Shown here: one piece after another, positions 53,910 to 64,000 of the stretch
Numbering within the stretch: position 1 is the stretch's first letter
Layout: every line of letters begins with the position of its first letter
DNA from: Periplaneta americana
Lineage: Eukaryota > Arthropoda > Insecta > Blattodea > Blattidae
Length of the DNA stretch: 64,000 bases
Direction of reading: 5' to 3'
NCBI RefSeq assembly: GCF_040183065.1
Contig: NC_091124.1
Location: forward strand, 95,808,501 to 95,872,500
Notes under the pieces: generated by a model
What the model saw: the letters and a program-made list of their open reading frames with translations, nothing else
What the model was told of the DNA's origin: nothing
The model's database searches: none
Translations under genes and position numbers: made by a program

Positions 53910-54430
53910 CTGCTCATAGTAAAGAGATAGGTTTGGAAGTAAATCCCAAAAAGATAAAGTATATATATATATATATATATATATGTCTCGTGACTGGAAT
54001 GTAGTACGAAATGGAAATATACAAATTGGGAATTTATTCTTTGAAAAGGTGGAAAAGAACATATATAAAACATTAATAAGACCACTTGTTTTATATGGTG
54101 CAGAAACATGAACGTTAAATGTTGAAATGTGCAACAGGCTAGCAGTTTTTGAAAGAAAGACTTTGAGAAAGATATTGGAAGCGGTTCATGATGGTGTTAA
54201 CTGGTGAAGAAGATATAATAATGAGTTGATGGATATGTATGGTTAGTTGGGAGGCCGGAGGGAAAAAGACCTTTGGGGAGGCCGAGACATAGATGGGAGG
54301 ATAATATAAAAATGGATTTGAGGGAGGTGGGATATGATGGTATTGAATGGATTAATCTTGCTCAGGATAGGGACTGATGACGGGGTTATGTGAGAGCGGC
54401 AATGAACCTCCGGATTCCTTAAAAGCCATT
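53910..54430 (+). mobile_element. chimeric LINE copy
   Basis: The first part (53910-54030) matches the 35.8-kb family (GLEVNPKKIKY...RDWNVVRNGNI) with a (TA)n expansion at 53957-53983 inside the KYMIM codons. The middle (about 54045-54240) encodes NIYKTLIRPLVLYGAET, LAVFERKTLRKILEAVHDGV and NWRRRYNNELMDMYG, which belongs to a different LINE family. The last part (54245-54430) returns to the first family (GRPEGKRPLGRPRHRWEDNI...AAMNLRIP). Stops are present, so the copy is inactive. Confidence 0.7.
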
Positions 54431-54740
54431 TGTAAGTAAATTAAGTAACCCACTTGCTCGTATATTTCTTAGTGATTAATAAACTTAAAACGAACATACA
54501 ACAAGAAAATTAGTTGTAGGAAAATGCAGAAGAAATAACGACTTTTCAAAATATTTTAATGGCATCAGATAGATGTATGTCCATTAAAATTGATAATAAG
54601 TACCGGTATTATATGTTTTTTTTTTTTTTTCGATTAACTGTTCATTATGTGCTGTCCATTAAAATGGTTAACACGCGGCATTTTAGATCCATAATCTCTG
54701 GCGTATTTCTATAGACTCTATTTTTTAGATGTTCACCACA

Positions 54741-54785
<45 letters not shown>

Positions 54786-55574
54786 CGCACGTGGTAAGAA
54801 AGAAAGACAACATAATAACAGAAATTAGAAGGATAATGAAAGAAGAACTTTTGCGTGTGCATTCAAATTTCTTCAAAAGATATCAGGAATGTCTGAATGC
54901 TAATGGACACCACTTTTAGCAACTACTGTAACACAGGTTAATGAAATAAAATGATGACTGTGTGCATGTCATTAATTAATGAAAGTTATGTGAATGCAAT
55001 ACGCTGAAGATTACGGATATAAAATGTCATGTTTTACCTCGTGTTCTATAGGCTTGCTCCCACCCATGTGGGAACATTCTTCGGATCAAGTGTGACGCGA
55101 CCACACTGTATTTTACGCACAAATTAAATAAACACAGCAGAAGTAGGAAATATACACTTTCAGAAATAGAAGATAGGCACACGTGTTCCTTAGTGAGAGA
55201 GAACAACTTATGGAATAATTTTTTCTCGGATTCTCAGCCAGGTGAGTTGGATTGTTGCTTTCAAGCTTTCGATGACTAGCTGTGTCATCTTCAGGGATTC
55301 AAGTGCTGTGAGACCATGTCTAGCCAGTATATAACCAGTCACCATCAATGACACATAAACGAGCTTTTCTGCACAGGGCGAGGGGGATTCGGACCAAGAA
55401 AGTCTCTCTTCGGAGATTCGATACCTGCACAAGACATTCCAACAGAACCACTTCGGCAACAGAGATTTTAGTTTGGCCCTCAAAAGGCCTTCTCCTCCGA
55501 GAGCAGAACAGTGTCATTTCCCCAGGATGGATATTCTATGTAATGCGACAACTATATATTTTAATGACTATATA
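54431..55574. other. non-coding stretch with a (TAA)n run and a possible repeat
   Basis: A TAA microsatellite lies at 54740-54785. The segment 55208-55500 ('gagttggattgttgctttca', 'agctttcgatgactagctgtg', 'tcatcttcagggattc') looks like a dispersed spacer repeat, but no second copy occurs in this window. Confidence 0.4.
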
Positions 55575-56372
55575 ATATCATCTGCTTGTCTATGTGGATG
55601 ACGTGAATATGTTAGGAGAAAATCCACAAACTATTAGGAAAAACACAGGAATTTTACTTGAAGCAAGCAAGTAAAGAGATAAGTTTGGAAGTAAATCCCG
55701 AAAAGACAAAGTATATGATTATGTCTCGTGACCAGAACATAGTATGAAATGGAAATATAAAAATTGAAGAGATGGAAGAATTCAAATATCTTGGAGCAGC
55801 AGTAACAAATATAAATGACGCTCGGGAGGAAACGAAATGCAGAATAAATATCGGAAATTATTATTATTCAGTTGGGAAGCTTTTGTCATCCAATCTGCTT
55901 CCAAAAAAGCTGAAAGTTAAAATTTATGAAACAGTTATATTACCGGTTGTTCTGTATGGTTGTGAAACTTGGACTCTCACTTTGAGAGAGGAACATAAGT
56001 TAAGGGTGTTTGAGAATAAGGTGCTTAGGAAAATATTTGGGGCTAAGAGGGATGAAGTTACAGGAGAATGGAGAAAGTTACACAATGCAGAACTGCACAC
56101 ATTGTATTCTTCACCATTAAATCCAGACATTTGAGACTGGCATGACATGTAGCACATATAGGCGAATCCAGAATGCATATAGTGTGTTAATTGGAAGGCT
56201 GGAGAGAAAAAAACCTTTGGGGAGGCCAAGACGTAGATGAGAGAATATTAAAGTGGATTTGTGGGAGGTGGGGTATGGTGGTGGGGACTGGATTAATCTT
56301 GCTCAGGATAGAGACCGATGGTGAGCTTACGTGAGGGTGGCAATGAACCTCCAGGTTCTCTGAAAGCCATAA
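55575..56372 (+). mobile_element. 5'-truncated LINE copy
   Basis: Same family as 35796-36689. It starts at the motif C region (LLVYVDDVNMLGENPQTIR, with the A of YADD changed to V). The best frame (55772-56134) reads EEFKYLGAAVTNINDAREET, VILPVVLYGCETWTLTLREE and FENKVLRKIFGAKRDEVTGE. The tail runs through LGRPRRR to DLWEVGYGGGDWINLAQDRD. Frame breaks lie before 55772 and after 56134. It is older than the 35.8-kb copy. Confidence 0.8.
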
Positions 56373-57424
56373 GTATGCTTAAGAATTCTTTTGGATGTCT
56401 CCTTTTCTGTAGGTCTATACAATTCCCTTGTGACTTCGTGAATAGAATTATTAAAAAGAATGGGTGAAAGGAGACATGCTTGTTATTGTTCTGTGGCTCC
56501 TATGTACTACTTCACTTTCACTTTGATGTTTGTGCTATAGTGCAGTCTTTGTATGGTGCTAGTGATATGTTGAAGTACACATTCTTCTTACTGACCATAT
56601 TTTGGACAACTTGTATAATATAATTAAATATGTGAATTCATTGCTTGGTTGGTCTGCTAATGGCTTCATTGCCAAATGCAAGGCACTAGACAACAACATT
56701 GTTTGGTTGGTTCTTTTAGGGCTATTCTTTCTCATTGTTCTTTCTGAGTTTTCATTGTGTAGTGCAATAGTACGTTTTAAACTGTGAATATTTTTTACAT
56801 TTAAAATGGTTTCATCTGTATGTTGGTTTTTAGAATGTCATTTGTGCCCCTCGTATTGTTTATTTACAACCTGAACTTCAAGTTTAAAAATTAATAAATA
56901 TTACTAAACAGCCTGTAGAGGATCAAAGCCGACTGCTAGCAGAGGTGAACGATCATCCGACTAGTATGGGGATAGCTTATAGTCCAAAGTGTTATGAACT
57001 GAAATTGCATTTATATTTTTTATTTATTCTTGATATGTTAAAAAGAGTTTGTAAGCTACTTAAAATAAAGTTTTGTAAAAGAAAGTAGTGAGTTTTGCTG
57101 TAAACATACAAATAATCAACTTTTGAATAAATTAGACCTATCGAGGTTATATGCCTTGATATTTTGTACATGGTTTTGAAATGTACTGATGACAGGAAAT
57201 GAATTTGGTAATTCTCTTCACCGAAGAAGGCACATCTGCATTTGCTCCCTTCTTGTTAAACAGACAGGAAGTTCAGGACACAATACTAGGGAAACTGACC
57301 ATTTTCCTAGTAATTCGTTCTGGATCTCTCACGTATTATGTTGGTATTTAGTAGTGAAGAGAAAGAAAGATGTACCTCCTTTGATGTTTTTCTGGAGAAT
57401 TAATTTGAATTTTATTACATTGTT
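56373..57424. other. non-coding stretch
   Basis: A short segment near 56925-56980 ('gcagaggtgaacgatcatcc') resembles 61790-61815 and may be a relic of the same SINE-like repeat. Nothing else recognised. Confidence 0.4.
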
Positions 57425-57540
57425 GTCAGTTTATTCAACTGTCCGAAGACAGGTTGGAGCCTCATAAGTGACACCAATAAGGTAACACTCATGAGGTAAC
57501 GAAGCTATGAGATAATGGGGTAGGGTGGCCAGTTCCTTTC
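57425..57540 (+). repeat. dispersed repeat B, copy 2
   Basis: Matches 33823-33944 ('aactgtccgaagacaggtt', 'gataatggggtagggtgg'). Confidence 0.7.
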
Positions 57541-58481
57541 CTTCTTCATTTCATACATCATTGACTAGTAACATATTTCACTAATCAGACTTAAAATATA
57601 TACAATAATTATTGTTCTTCCTCTGACACCTATCATCAAGTGAGATGTACTGTCTGATAATAGATGTACATATCAGCCAGAACCTCAATCAGAGGTGTTT
57701 TGACATTGTGGATAATAAAAATATATAAGTAGAAAGATTTTGTCTATTCAGAATTCATTCTGTGTGAAAATGTATGGTGAATACATATGTAAGTTACGAG
57801 ACATGCACGCATGCTGCTGCTGCTAATTGAGATAACACTGTCAGTTTTCTTGTTCTTATGTTTTAAAGCTATAATGTTTTTACTTAAGGGAATGCATAGG
57901 TGAAAATTGACCAAAATCTTAAAAAAAGTATGATTTTTTGTTTTTATATTATTAATTAAGTATAATCTCTCTAGATTCTAAATATAGTTTAATTTTCGTC
58001 CTAGTGGCCATTTAAAGCTGTCACATGATCATTTAAAAGAACGCGTTCATGCTATTTTGCTAATTAAATGGCTCCCAAGCTGACTGCTGTCATCTCTAGA
58101 CATACTCTATAATTTGAATATAGCGGGCAATGTTCATACTGGTATTTTATTTCAACTATTGGGAAAATAAGTGTGTTGGCATTTCTGTAAATTAGTTTGT
58201 TGGTAACCTTGGAAACAAAATAACATAAACAAAAGTCAGTACGGGTCGAGCTTCAGTTATGTTAGGACGTACGGCGTTCGTGCTCTTGAAGTTTACAACC
58301 AGTGCTTTTATTGTGTGTGTAGTAGTGTTAGTGTATATGCCCTTTTGTGGTGTTACATCTGCTTAACTCAGTGATAGTGAACTGTTACTATATTAGTAGG
58401 GGCTGTGGCCTCCAAATACATTTAGAACTGAGTATTCTCCGTCCATATCCTAGATTCATTTGAACAATTACAATGGTGTAG
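57541..58481. other. non-coding stretch
   Basis: No gene recognised. Confidence 0.4.
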
Positions 58482-58563
58482 AGCAGCGTTTCTCAAACTT
58501 TTCTACTCATGTAATCATTTTAAATCCAAAATTAAATTGTGGAACCCAGCGGAATATTAGTGA

Positions 58564-58564
<1 letters not shown>

Positions 58565-58614
<50 letters not shown>
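58565..58614. repeat. (TA)n microsatellite
   Basis: About 23 TA dinucleotides after a short (TG)n. Confidence 0.97.
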
Positions 58615-58618
<4 letters not shown>

Positions 58619-59538
58619 TTACCAAATGTATTTTTACCACTAACATTACATATGATGTCACATGTTATACATATTTAAAAATTAGGCCTATAAATAATGT
58701 TGTTGAACTGTATTTGTTATTATTATAAAGATTAGTAATCCTGGCTTATTTTTACCACTAACATTAAACATGTTTTTTGAACTCGCGCATTATACATACT
58801 CGTATTTAAAAATTATAATTTTTTCTGAAATATATTTGCTACTGTTATAGAGATCAGTAAATATATAACAAGCATAAATGAAATTACGTCCACTTGCATT
58901 GTTAACACTGTAATTCATACTAAATTTCAGGCACTTAATCTTCTTTTTTTTCAGAAAGAACACCTGTTTGAAATAGATCATTGGGACGAGTGTTTTTGTT
59001 GTTTACGCCTGCATATTTCTTTAATATCGGGTTTACTGTTGGAAAGCTGAAGTCTCATGTCTGGTTCTGTAAGCAGTCTGTTTCGGTATTTAGTTTCGAT
59101 ACACGTACACACAGAAAACCCAGTTTCATATAGGTAAGTACTTACAAAAGGAAGTAGAATTGTAATAGCTTTCTTTGATAACACTGAATACTCTCTTCTC
59201 AGGCTGTGCTAAAAGTCCATCATAAGGAGATTCTTAAGGTGAGGTTGCAAGGATGAATCAGGCGTCAATTCCAGTAACGCTTCGTATTCTTCAGAAGCGA
59301 CGGAAGAAGGTTTTTCTTTGATGTCAAATGGATTTTTGATGCACAAGTTTTGAGAATTGTTTTCAGTTTTTCTGTTTTGGAAATTACTGCTCTACATATG
59401 GCGCATATCCTCCAAATGCTTTACAAATTCAATTAATTCATCAAGTTCTAGGAGAGTTTCTTCATTCTCCTCAAGAAAATCTTTCAAAGCAGGGAAGCTC
59501 TCAAATTCATGGCCGGCTAGACTTCTCATCCAGAACTA

Positions 59539-59817
<279 letters not shown>

Positions 59818-59829
59818 CTATATGAAAAA

Positions 59830-60052
59830 TTATGGTTTATTTAATGGCGCTTGCAACTGCTGAGGTTATATCAGCAACGCCGGTGTGCCAGAATTTTGTC
59901 CCGCAGGAGTTCTTTTACATGCCACTAAATCTAGTGACATGAGTCTGTCGCATTTAAGCACACTTAAATGCCATCGACCTGGGCCGGGATCGAATCCGCA
60001 ACCTCGGGCACAGATGGCCAGCACTATACCAACTGCGCTACTCAGGGCGACG
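59830..60052 (-). repeat. tRNA-derived SINE inserted in the hAT gene
   Basis: The minus strand starts CGCCCTGAGTAGCGCAGTTG (A box) with GGTTGCGGATTCGATCCCGG (B box), then a body with 'gtcgatggcatttaagtg', 'gcatgtaaaagaactcctgc' and 'ggcacaccggcgttgctg'. It splits the hAT reading between HKSRRPE and [11 protein letters not shown], so it inserted later. The head is well preserved. Confidence 0.8.
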
Positions 60053-60830
60053 AGATTTATGAAGGCTTACCATCTCACAAATGATTTTGAAGAGTCTTGA
60101 ATTTAGTGGTCTGGATTTGATAAAATTAACGATTTTTACTGCTTCATTAAGAACATTTTTAGGGAAAGTGGCATTTTTGATGTGGCCAAAGCTTGACTGT
60201 GCAAAATACATTGACTGCTTTTGCAATTTTTTTAACTGACTTTATGTGCGATACTGCACCAGTTGTTTTCCCAACCATTGCCTTTGCACCATCCGTGCAG
60301 ACATGAACACAATATTGTCCCAGGGTATATGATTTTCTGCAAAGTACTCACTAACATGTCTAAAAACTTTCAGATCCTGTTGCATTAGCGGGCAGCAGTT
60401 TACATAATAGCATATCTTCTTCAATAGTATCTTCATAATGGTACCGGTAACAGACAAACACTACTACAACTGCCAGCTCTGCTACATTACTTGACTCGTT
60501 TATCTGAAGTGCAAATTGACATGATATGAGCCGACGGTTTTACTGTATTCTTTCTTGACATAAGGTATCATGTTTTGAATGCGACGAGCCACTCTGTCAT
60601 TTGAAAGCGGCACGGAAGATAACTGTTCAGTCTCCTTGATCATGCACTTAACCATGTCAATCACGAAGAGTTTTATTGGGTGTTGCTGTGACGAACATGT
60701 ATTTGGTCTTCGGCCCAGTCAATGCGCTTTCTATAATAGGTGACACGGAGATTTATGACTACTTGTCTGTCCAGCAACATGGCCCATCCTAAAGAAAATT
60801 CTTTCCTTAAAATTCTGCTTTGTCAAGTCT

Positions 60831-61264
60831 TTCTATATAGGTCCTGTTATGTTTTAGGGTTTTAATTTTTGTGCTGCTGTCTTCATTCCTTTCATTTTTT
60901 ATTCTTCTTGCTACAATTTTACTGTACCTCATAGAAAAATTCCACTAAAATTAATACTATGAAAGCAATGGAAAGAAAGTTTGATATTCTGAACACAGCC
61001 TTGTTAGTGCAAGTTATGAATGAATTTTTGCTTTTCCTCAGTACCTCAATCTGTTTTTCATTGTGTTTTGTGTCGGTTCTCGACTCTTGCTATTCAGTTG
61101 TGATAATTTTTAAAATATAATTTATTTCACTTATTACTTTATTAGGTGAAGACATTAAGTGCGTTTCAGTTTTTAATAAATTTCTAATAAGTGTGTTAGG
61201 ACCTATTATATCATTTTTTGTATTATGTTGCAATGTGAAAATGAACCCGTTGAATAACACAGTT
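60831..61264. other. non-coding stretch
   Basis: Nothing recognised. Confidence 0.4.
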
Positions 61265-61523
61265 TGTACATTAATTGAAGGGCTTGGTGCAATAAGGTGT
61301 TAACCCACACGTAGTTACTTCTGAGATATGAGCATTTTAAAGTTTAGAAAAAGGCATAATTCCAAATATTGAAATTTAAATGCTGAAACTGCTTTCATTG
61401 TGAAGCTGTGACTCTTAAGTTACATTTATGTAATTTTGAAACATTTTACCGAATTTGGAAGACCTATATTACAGGCATATTTGATAATCGGGGATGTCTA
61501 TGTTGGTTAGCACCTTATTGCAC
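61265..61523. repeat. inverted-repeat element, 'GGTGCAATAAGGTG' family
   Basis: GGTGCAATAAGGTGTTAACC (61281) is inverted as GGTTAGCACCTTATTGCACC (61504-61523), about 240 bases apart. The outer 61265-61301 sequence ('attgaagggcttggtgc...') is also inverted at 63427-63468. Confidence 0.7.
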
Positions 61524-61691
61524 CAGATGGTTGGACACTGCTTTGAGAATGATTACGAATGAATTGCAAACATAATTTTATTCTGAACACTTATACAACC
61601 TAACTTAGAATTATAATGAATAATATCTGAATTTGTCCTCTACACTTGGACATTCTAATTTAACGTTGTATTATACTGTGTTTACAACAAG

Positions 61692-61723
<32 letters not shown>
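61692..61723. repeat. (TAA)n microsatellite
   Basis: About ten trinucleotide repeats directly before a SINE-like repeat. Confidence 0.95.
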
Positions 61724-61724
<1 letters not shown>

Positions 61725-61729
61725 CGAGG

Positions 61730-61965
61730 CACGACAGTCCATGAAGGACCATGATCGTCCAGCCGGCTGCTGACCTCACGTCCACATGCCGAAGCAGAGG
61801 TGGACGATCATCCAACCAGAATGCAGGTATCGTGTCGTTGCACGGTGATCCTCCACAGCTGTTATAGCGGCTTTCGTAATCAGATTTCGCTACCTATCGC
61901 AGCTCCCCTTGTGCCTCACGATGCTGAGTGGGCACTGGTCCCATACACTGGCCGAAATTTAAATG
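61730..61965 (+). repeat. SINE-like dispersed repeat
   Basis: GC-richer than its surroundings. 'gatgctgagtgggcactggt' with 'cccatacactggcc' is shared in part with the repeat at 30550-30805. 'agcagaggtggacgatcatc' is shared with 56925-56980. Confidence 0.5.
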
Positions 61966-62451
61966 GCATTACAGCAATTCAATTTTACCGTGCACTATAT
62001 ATTATCATCAAGTATATCCACATTTTCAGATTAATGTTCTTCACCTGCAGTACCGTGAGTAACGAGATTCCTGTAGAAAACATGATGTACTGGTGGGATC
62101 TATTCCAGAAGTAACATTACATCTGCTAATTTTCGACTCTCTATAGGAAGTTGTGTTGAATATTTAGGTTGTAAATCACAAATTGAAATTGTTGAACTAT
62201 GACGACCCCATTTCTTGAGAGTGTACTGAATGTAATGACAGTTCATGCTAGTAAGTGTAACCAACCTCTAAAATGCCTGGTAAAGCTGAGTCAATCTTAA
62301 ACAAAGAAGCATTTGAAAATTGGAGAGGTTTCTTTGAATCTGAAACTATTTTCTTCAGTATTGAATAAGTCAATGGACGAAAATTTTTAAAGTCCAACTG
62401 ATGCATCTTCGTTACTCTAAACTTCTTTTTTGTATTAGCATTTAAGATTAT
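61966..62451. other. non-coding stretch
   Basis: No feature recognised. Confidence 0.4.
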
Positions 62452-62991
62452 ACAGGGTGTATCAAAAGGTCAGGTCAAGCCTTAAGGCAGTGATTCAGGA
62501 CCTTATTTGCAACAAAAATCCTAATATATTTTTTCAACATTTCATCCCCGTTTCCGAGTTTCACGAATATCACGTACCGTATCTATTCCCATTTGATTCC
62601 ACACCTAATGGACCTGTCTGCTTGAGAGAAGGTAGGCTAATTGTCAGTAGTCTAGAGCAGGTGCTCAAAATGTCCCCCTTTCGCACAAATACACACTTCA
62701 GCACGCCTTCTGACCTCTCGCTGCACATTATCCAATCCGTGCTGGTGTATCTCCATTGCAGTCATGTTAATTTTTGCAACGAGTTCTTCACTGCTTGCTA
62801 TCTCCGTTTGGTACATTTTCTCCTTCATGGAGCCCCAGAGAAAGAAGTCCATTGGTGTTAGGTCTGGGAACCGGGCTGGCCAGGGATTGGGACCACCCCT
62901 TTCAATCCATCTATTTCGAAAATGGTGATCTAACCATTGGCGTACTGGAAGTCTGAAATGTGGTGGAGTACCGTATAGTTGATACCATAGT

Positions 62992-62995
<4 letters not shown>
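62452..62995 (-). pseudogene. mariner-like (DDE_3-type) transposase C-terminus with element end
   Basis: Minus-strand frame: GTPPHFRLPVRQWLDHHFRN, RWIERGGPNPWPARFPDLTP, MDFFLWGSMKEKMYQ, then HGLDNVQREVRRRAEVCICA and GGHFEHLL with a stop at 62652. Many insect mariner-like transposases end in this way (DGAPxHxxxxVRxxLxxxFPxRWIGRGGPxxWPxRSPDLTPxDFFLWG...GGHFEHLL). The usual DGAP aspartate is replaced by G, so a catalytic residue is lost. The third acidic residue is the D in MDFFLWG. The 3' side ends at ACAGGGTGTATCAAAAG (62455), which looks like an element terminus. The 5' two thirds are missing beyond a (TA)n run at 62996. Confidence 0.75.

Positions 62996-63027
<32 letters not shown>
62996..63027. 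repeat. (TA)n microsatellite
   Basis: About 16 TA dinucleotides at the truncation point of the mariner-like fragment. Confidence 0.95.
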
Positions 63028-63030
<3 letters not shown>

Positions 63031-63263
63031 ACTTTTATAACGTTTAGCTTTGATGCAAGAAGGTGTCATCCCTCAATACTATTTTAATAATGAGAAATTA
63101 AATTAATCCTTACCTCTTCCGATGTGCCTTCATTTCCAGTCAGATATAATATAATCTGGGTCGTCGATGCTATCATCAGTTTAGTTACTCACGTCATCGT
63201 TTCATTTAAATTATTTTTTTAGAATCTGTTCATTTGGCTACTTTCTCCTTCCAACTTGGTATA

Positions 63264-63468
63264 GGTTGGCACCTTATTGCTCGAAACAAATGACTCTTAA
63301 CATTGATTAGAAAAAGGATATGCATTTACTGCTGCGAAATTTATACTCATACCAGAGCCATCTTCTGACAGAAAGTGCACAATATTATTCCACGTATGTT
63401 TGTGTATAAATCTCAATTTTCACAAAAGTGAGGGTTAGCACCTTATTGCACCGAGCCCTTCAATTCAA
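63264..63468. repeat. second pair of 'GGTTAGCACCTTATTGCACC' copies
   Basis: A degenerate copy at 63264-63283 and a good copy at 63426-63446 followed by 'gagcccttcaat', both in the same orientation as 61504-61523. The last one is the inverted partner of 61265-61301. Confidence 0.65.
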
Positions 63469-63479
63469 ACCTCGTTTAA

Positions 63480-64000
63480 TCGCTTGTGTGAGCAGGATAA
63501 GAGTTATCTATTGTTTCTAGACAGAACTCAACCAATTTTAGACATAAACTGTAAAAAGTTAAACTCACAAGCTGGCAAAACATACGAACTTAATTTTAAA
63601 ATTTCATGGTACTGCAAGCATTAGTGAGTGGTTGTGTGGGAGCCACTACATTGAAATACTATTTTGTTAGTCATGCCTACTACTTGGAGTTAAAAAACAT
63701 ATGTGGAATGAAACCGGATTCAGTGATTTTCTAAAATAATGTTAGTCATGCTCTACAAAAACATGAAAATTCAGTGGAACATTTAAAGTGTGTGCTGCAG
63801 TTCAAACATTTACAGAAGAATATGAACACTATTGGGAATGTTCTAAAAGAAAATGCTAGGCTATTGTTAGTGCAATATATTGAAAATGTTCGTTTAAACA
63901 GACATGTTAAGTGGTCAGTCATCGACACTGCTTTGTATTTAAGCAAGCAGGAATTATTATTTTGGAGCCATGACGAAAGCATTTCTTTGCTTAATCGTGG
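63480..64000 (+). pseudogene. hAT transposase, TTF-type, N-terminal part (runs off the window)
   Basis: Pieces: ISEWLCGSHYIEILFC (63615-63665) then a TAG where the family usually has tryptophan, SCLLLGVKKHMWNETGFSDF, and from about 63738 a clean frame: NVSHALQKHENSVEHLKC, VLKENARLLLVQYIENVRLN, RHVKWSVIDTALYLSKQELL and FWSHDESISLLNRG to the window end. This is the TTF zinc-finger region (C..CLLF...W...GF.D....KHE.S..H) and the following RNase H-like start of ZMYM1-type hAT proteins. The remainder lies outside the window. Confidence 0.75.

Noticed and set aside
61265-61305. piggyBac-type TTAA termini
   Set aside because: TTAA-like bases occur near the 'attgaaggg' ends, but no matching TTAA duplication and no piggyBac coding were found.
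62457-62861. 134-codon plus-strand frame
   Set aside because: Antisense to the mariner-like coding on the minus strand, which carries the recognisable motifs.

Overview
This window looks like AT-rich insect nuclear DNA that is almost entirely a pile of transposable elements. Copies of LINE and SINE families that I associate with cockroach genomes recur (for example the LINE whose 3' end encodes GRPRHRWEDNIKMDL, and the SINE with the 'ttttccgaggttttcccc' block). A cockroach (Blattodea), most likely Periplaneta-like, is therefore my best guess. This is family recognition by eye, not a database result. There are no bacterial operons, CRISPR arrays or rRNA genes. Only one stretch looks like a candidate host gene: a C2H2 zinc-finger exon at 34.4-35.3 kb on the minus strand.

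Layout, left to right. 0-7 kb holds SINE-like and LINE fragments, an R2-type endonuclease remnant and an interrupted minisatellite. 7.0-19.0 kb holds a Mutator-like (MULE) transposase pseudogene that appears split by introns with matching phases. Its candidate first exon is interrupted by a P-like element with THAP coding capacity, and its 7.1-kb intron contains a 3.5-kb hAT element. 19.3-20.6 kb is a degenerate Jockey-like reverse transcriptase. 21.0 kb is a 181-bp MITE with the same ends as the P-like element. 23.4-25.9 kb is a RAG1-core/Transib-like transposase pseudogene. 26.4-28.8 kb is a hAT element with an 8-bp target duplication, and a pogo-type element is nested in it at a TA. 28.8-34.3 kb holds dispersed repeats, SINEs, a MITE and a hAT C-terminus.

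34.4-36.7 kb has the zinc-finger exon and a 5'-truncated LINE. 37.3-45.1 kb is an LTR retrotransposon carrying gag and protease but no visible reverse transcriptase or integrase. It contains an initiator-tRNA-like segment, a duplication inside the 3' LTR, and a complete but broken Tc1 element inserted in that LTR at a TA. 45.6-50.3 kb has a palindromic foldback, a hAT/ZMYM transposase relic, a TA-flanked MITE and a broken gene of a transposon-like family I cannot assign. 51-57 kb holds a second copy of the 28.8-kb repeat, a tRNA-like foldback, and two more LINE copies, one of them chimeric. 58-64 kb holds a ZBED-like hAT relic with a SINE inside it, an inverted-repeat family, a mariner-like fragment and the start of another TTF-type hAT transposase running off the window.

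The elements do not work together as a pathway. The story is nested insertion and decay. Nesting order can be read directly in several places: P-like into the MULE exon, pogo into hAT, Tc1 into an LTR, SINE into hAT. Most reading frames carry stops or one-base shifts, often in homopolymers, so assembly error cannot be separated from pseudogenisation by reading alone.
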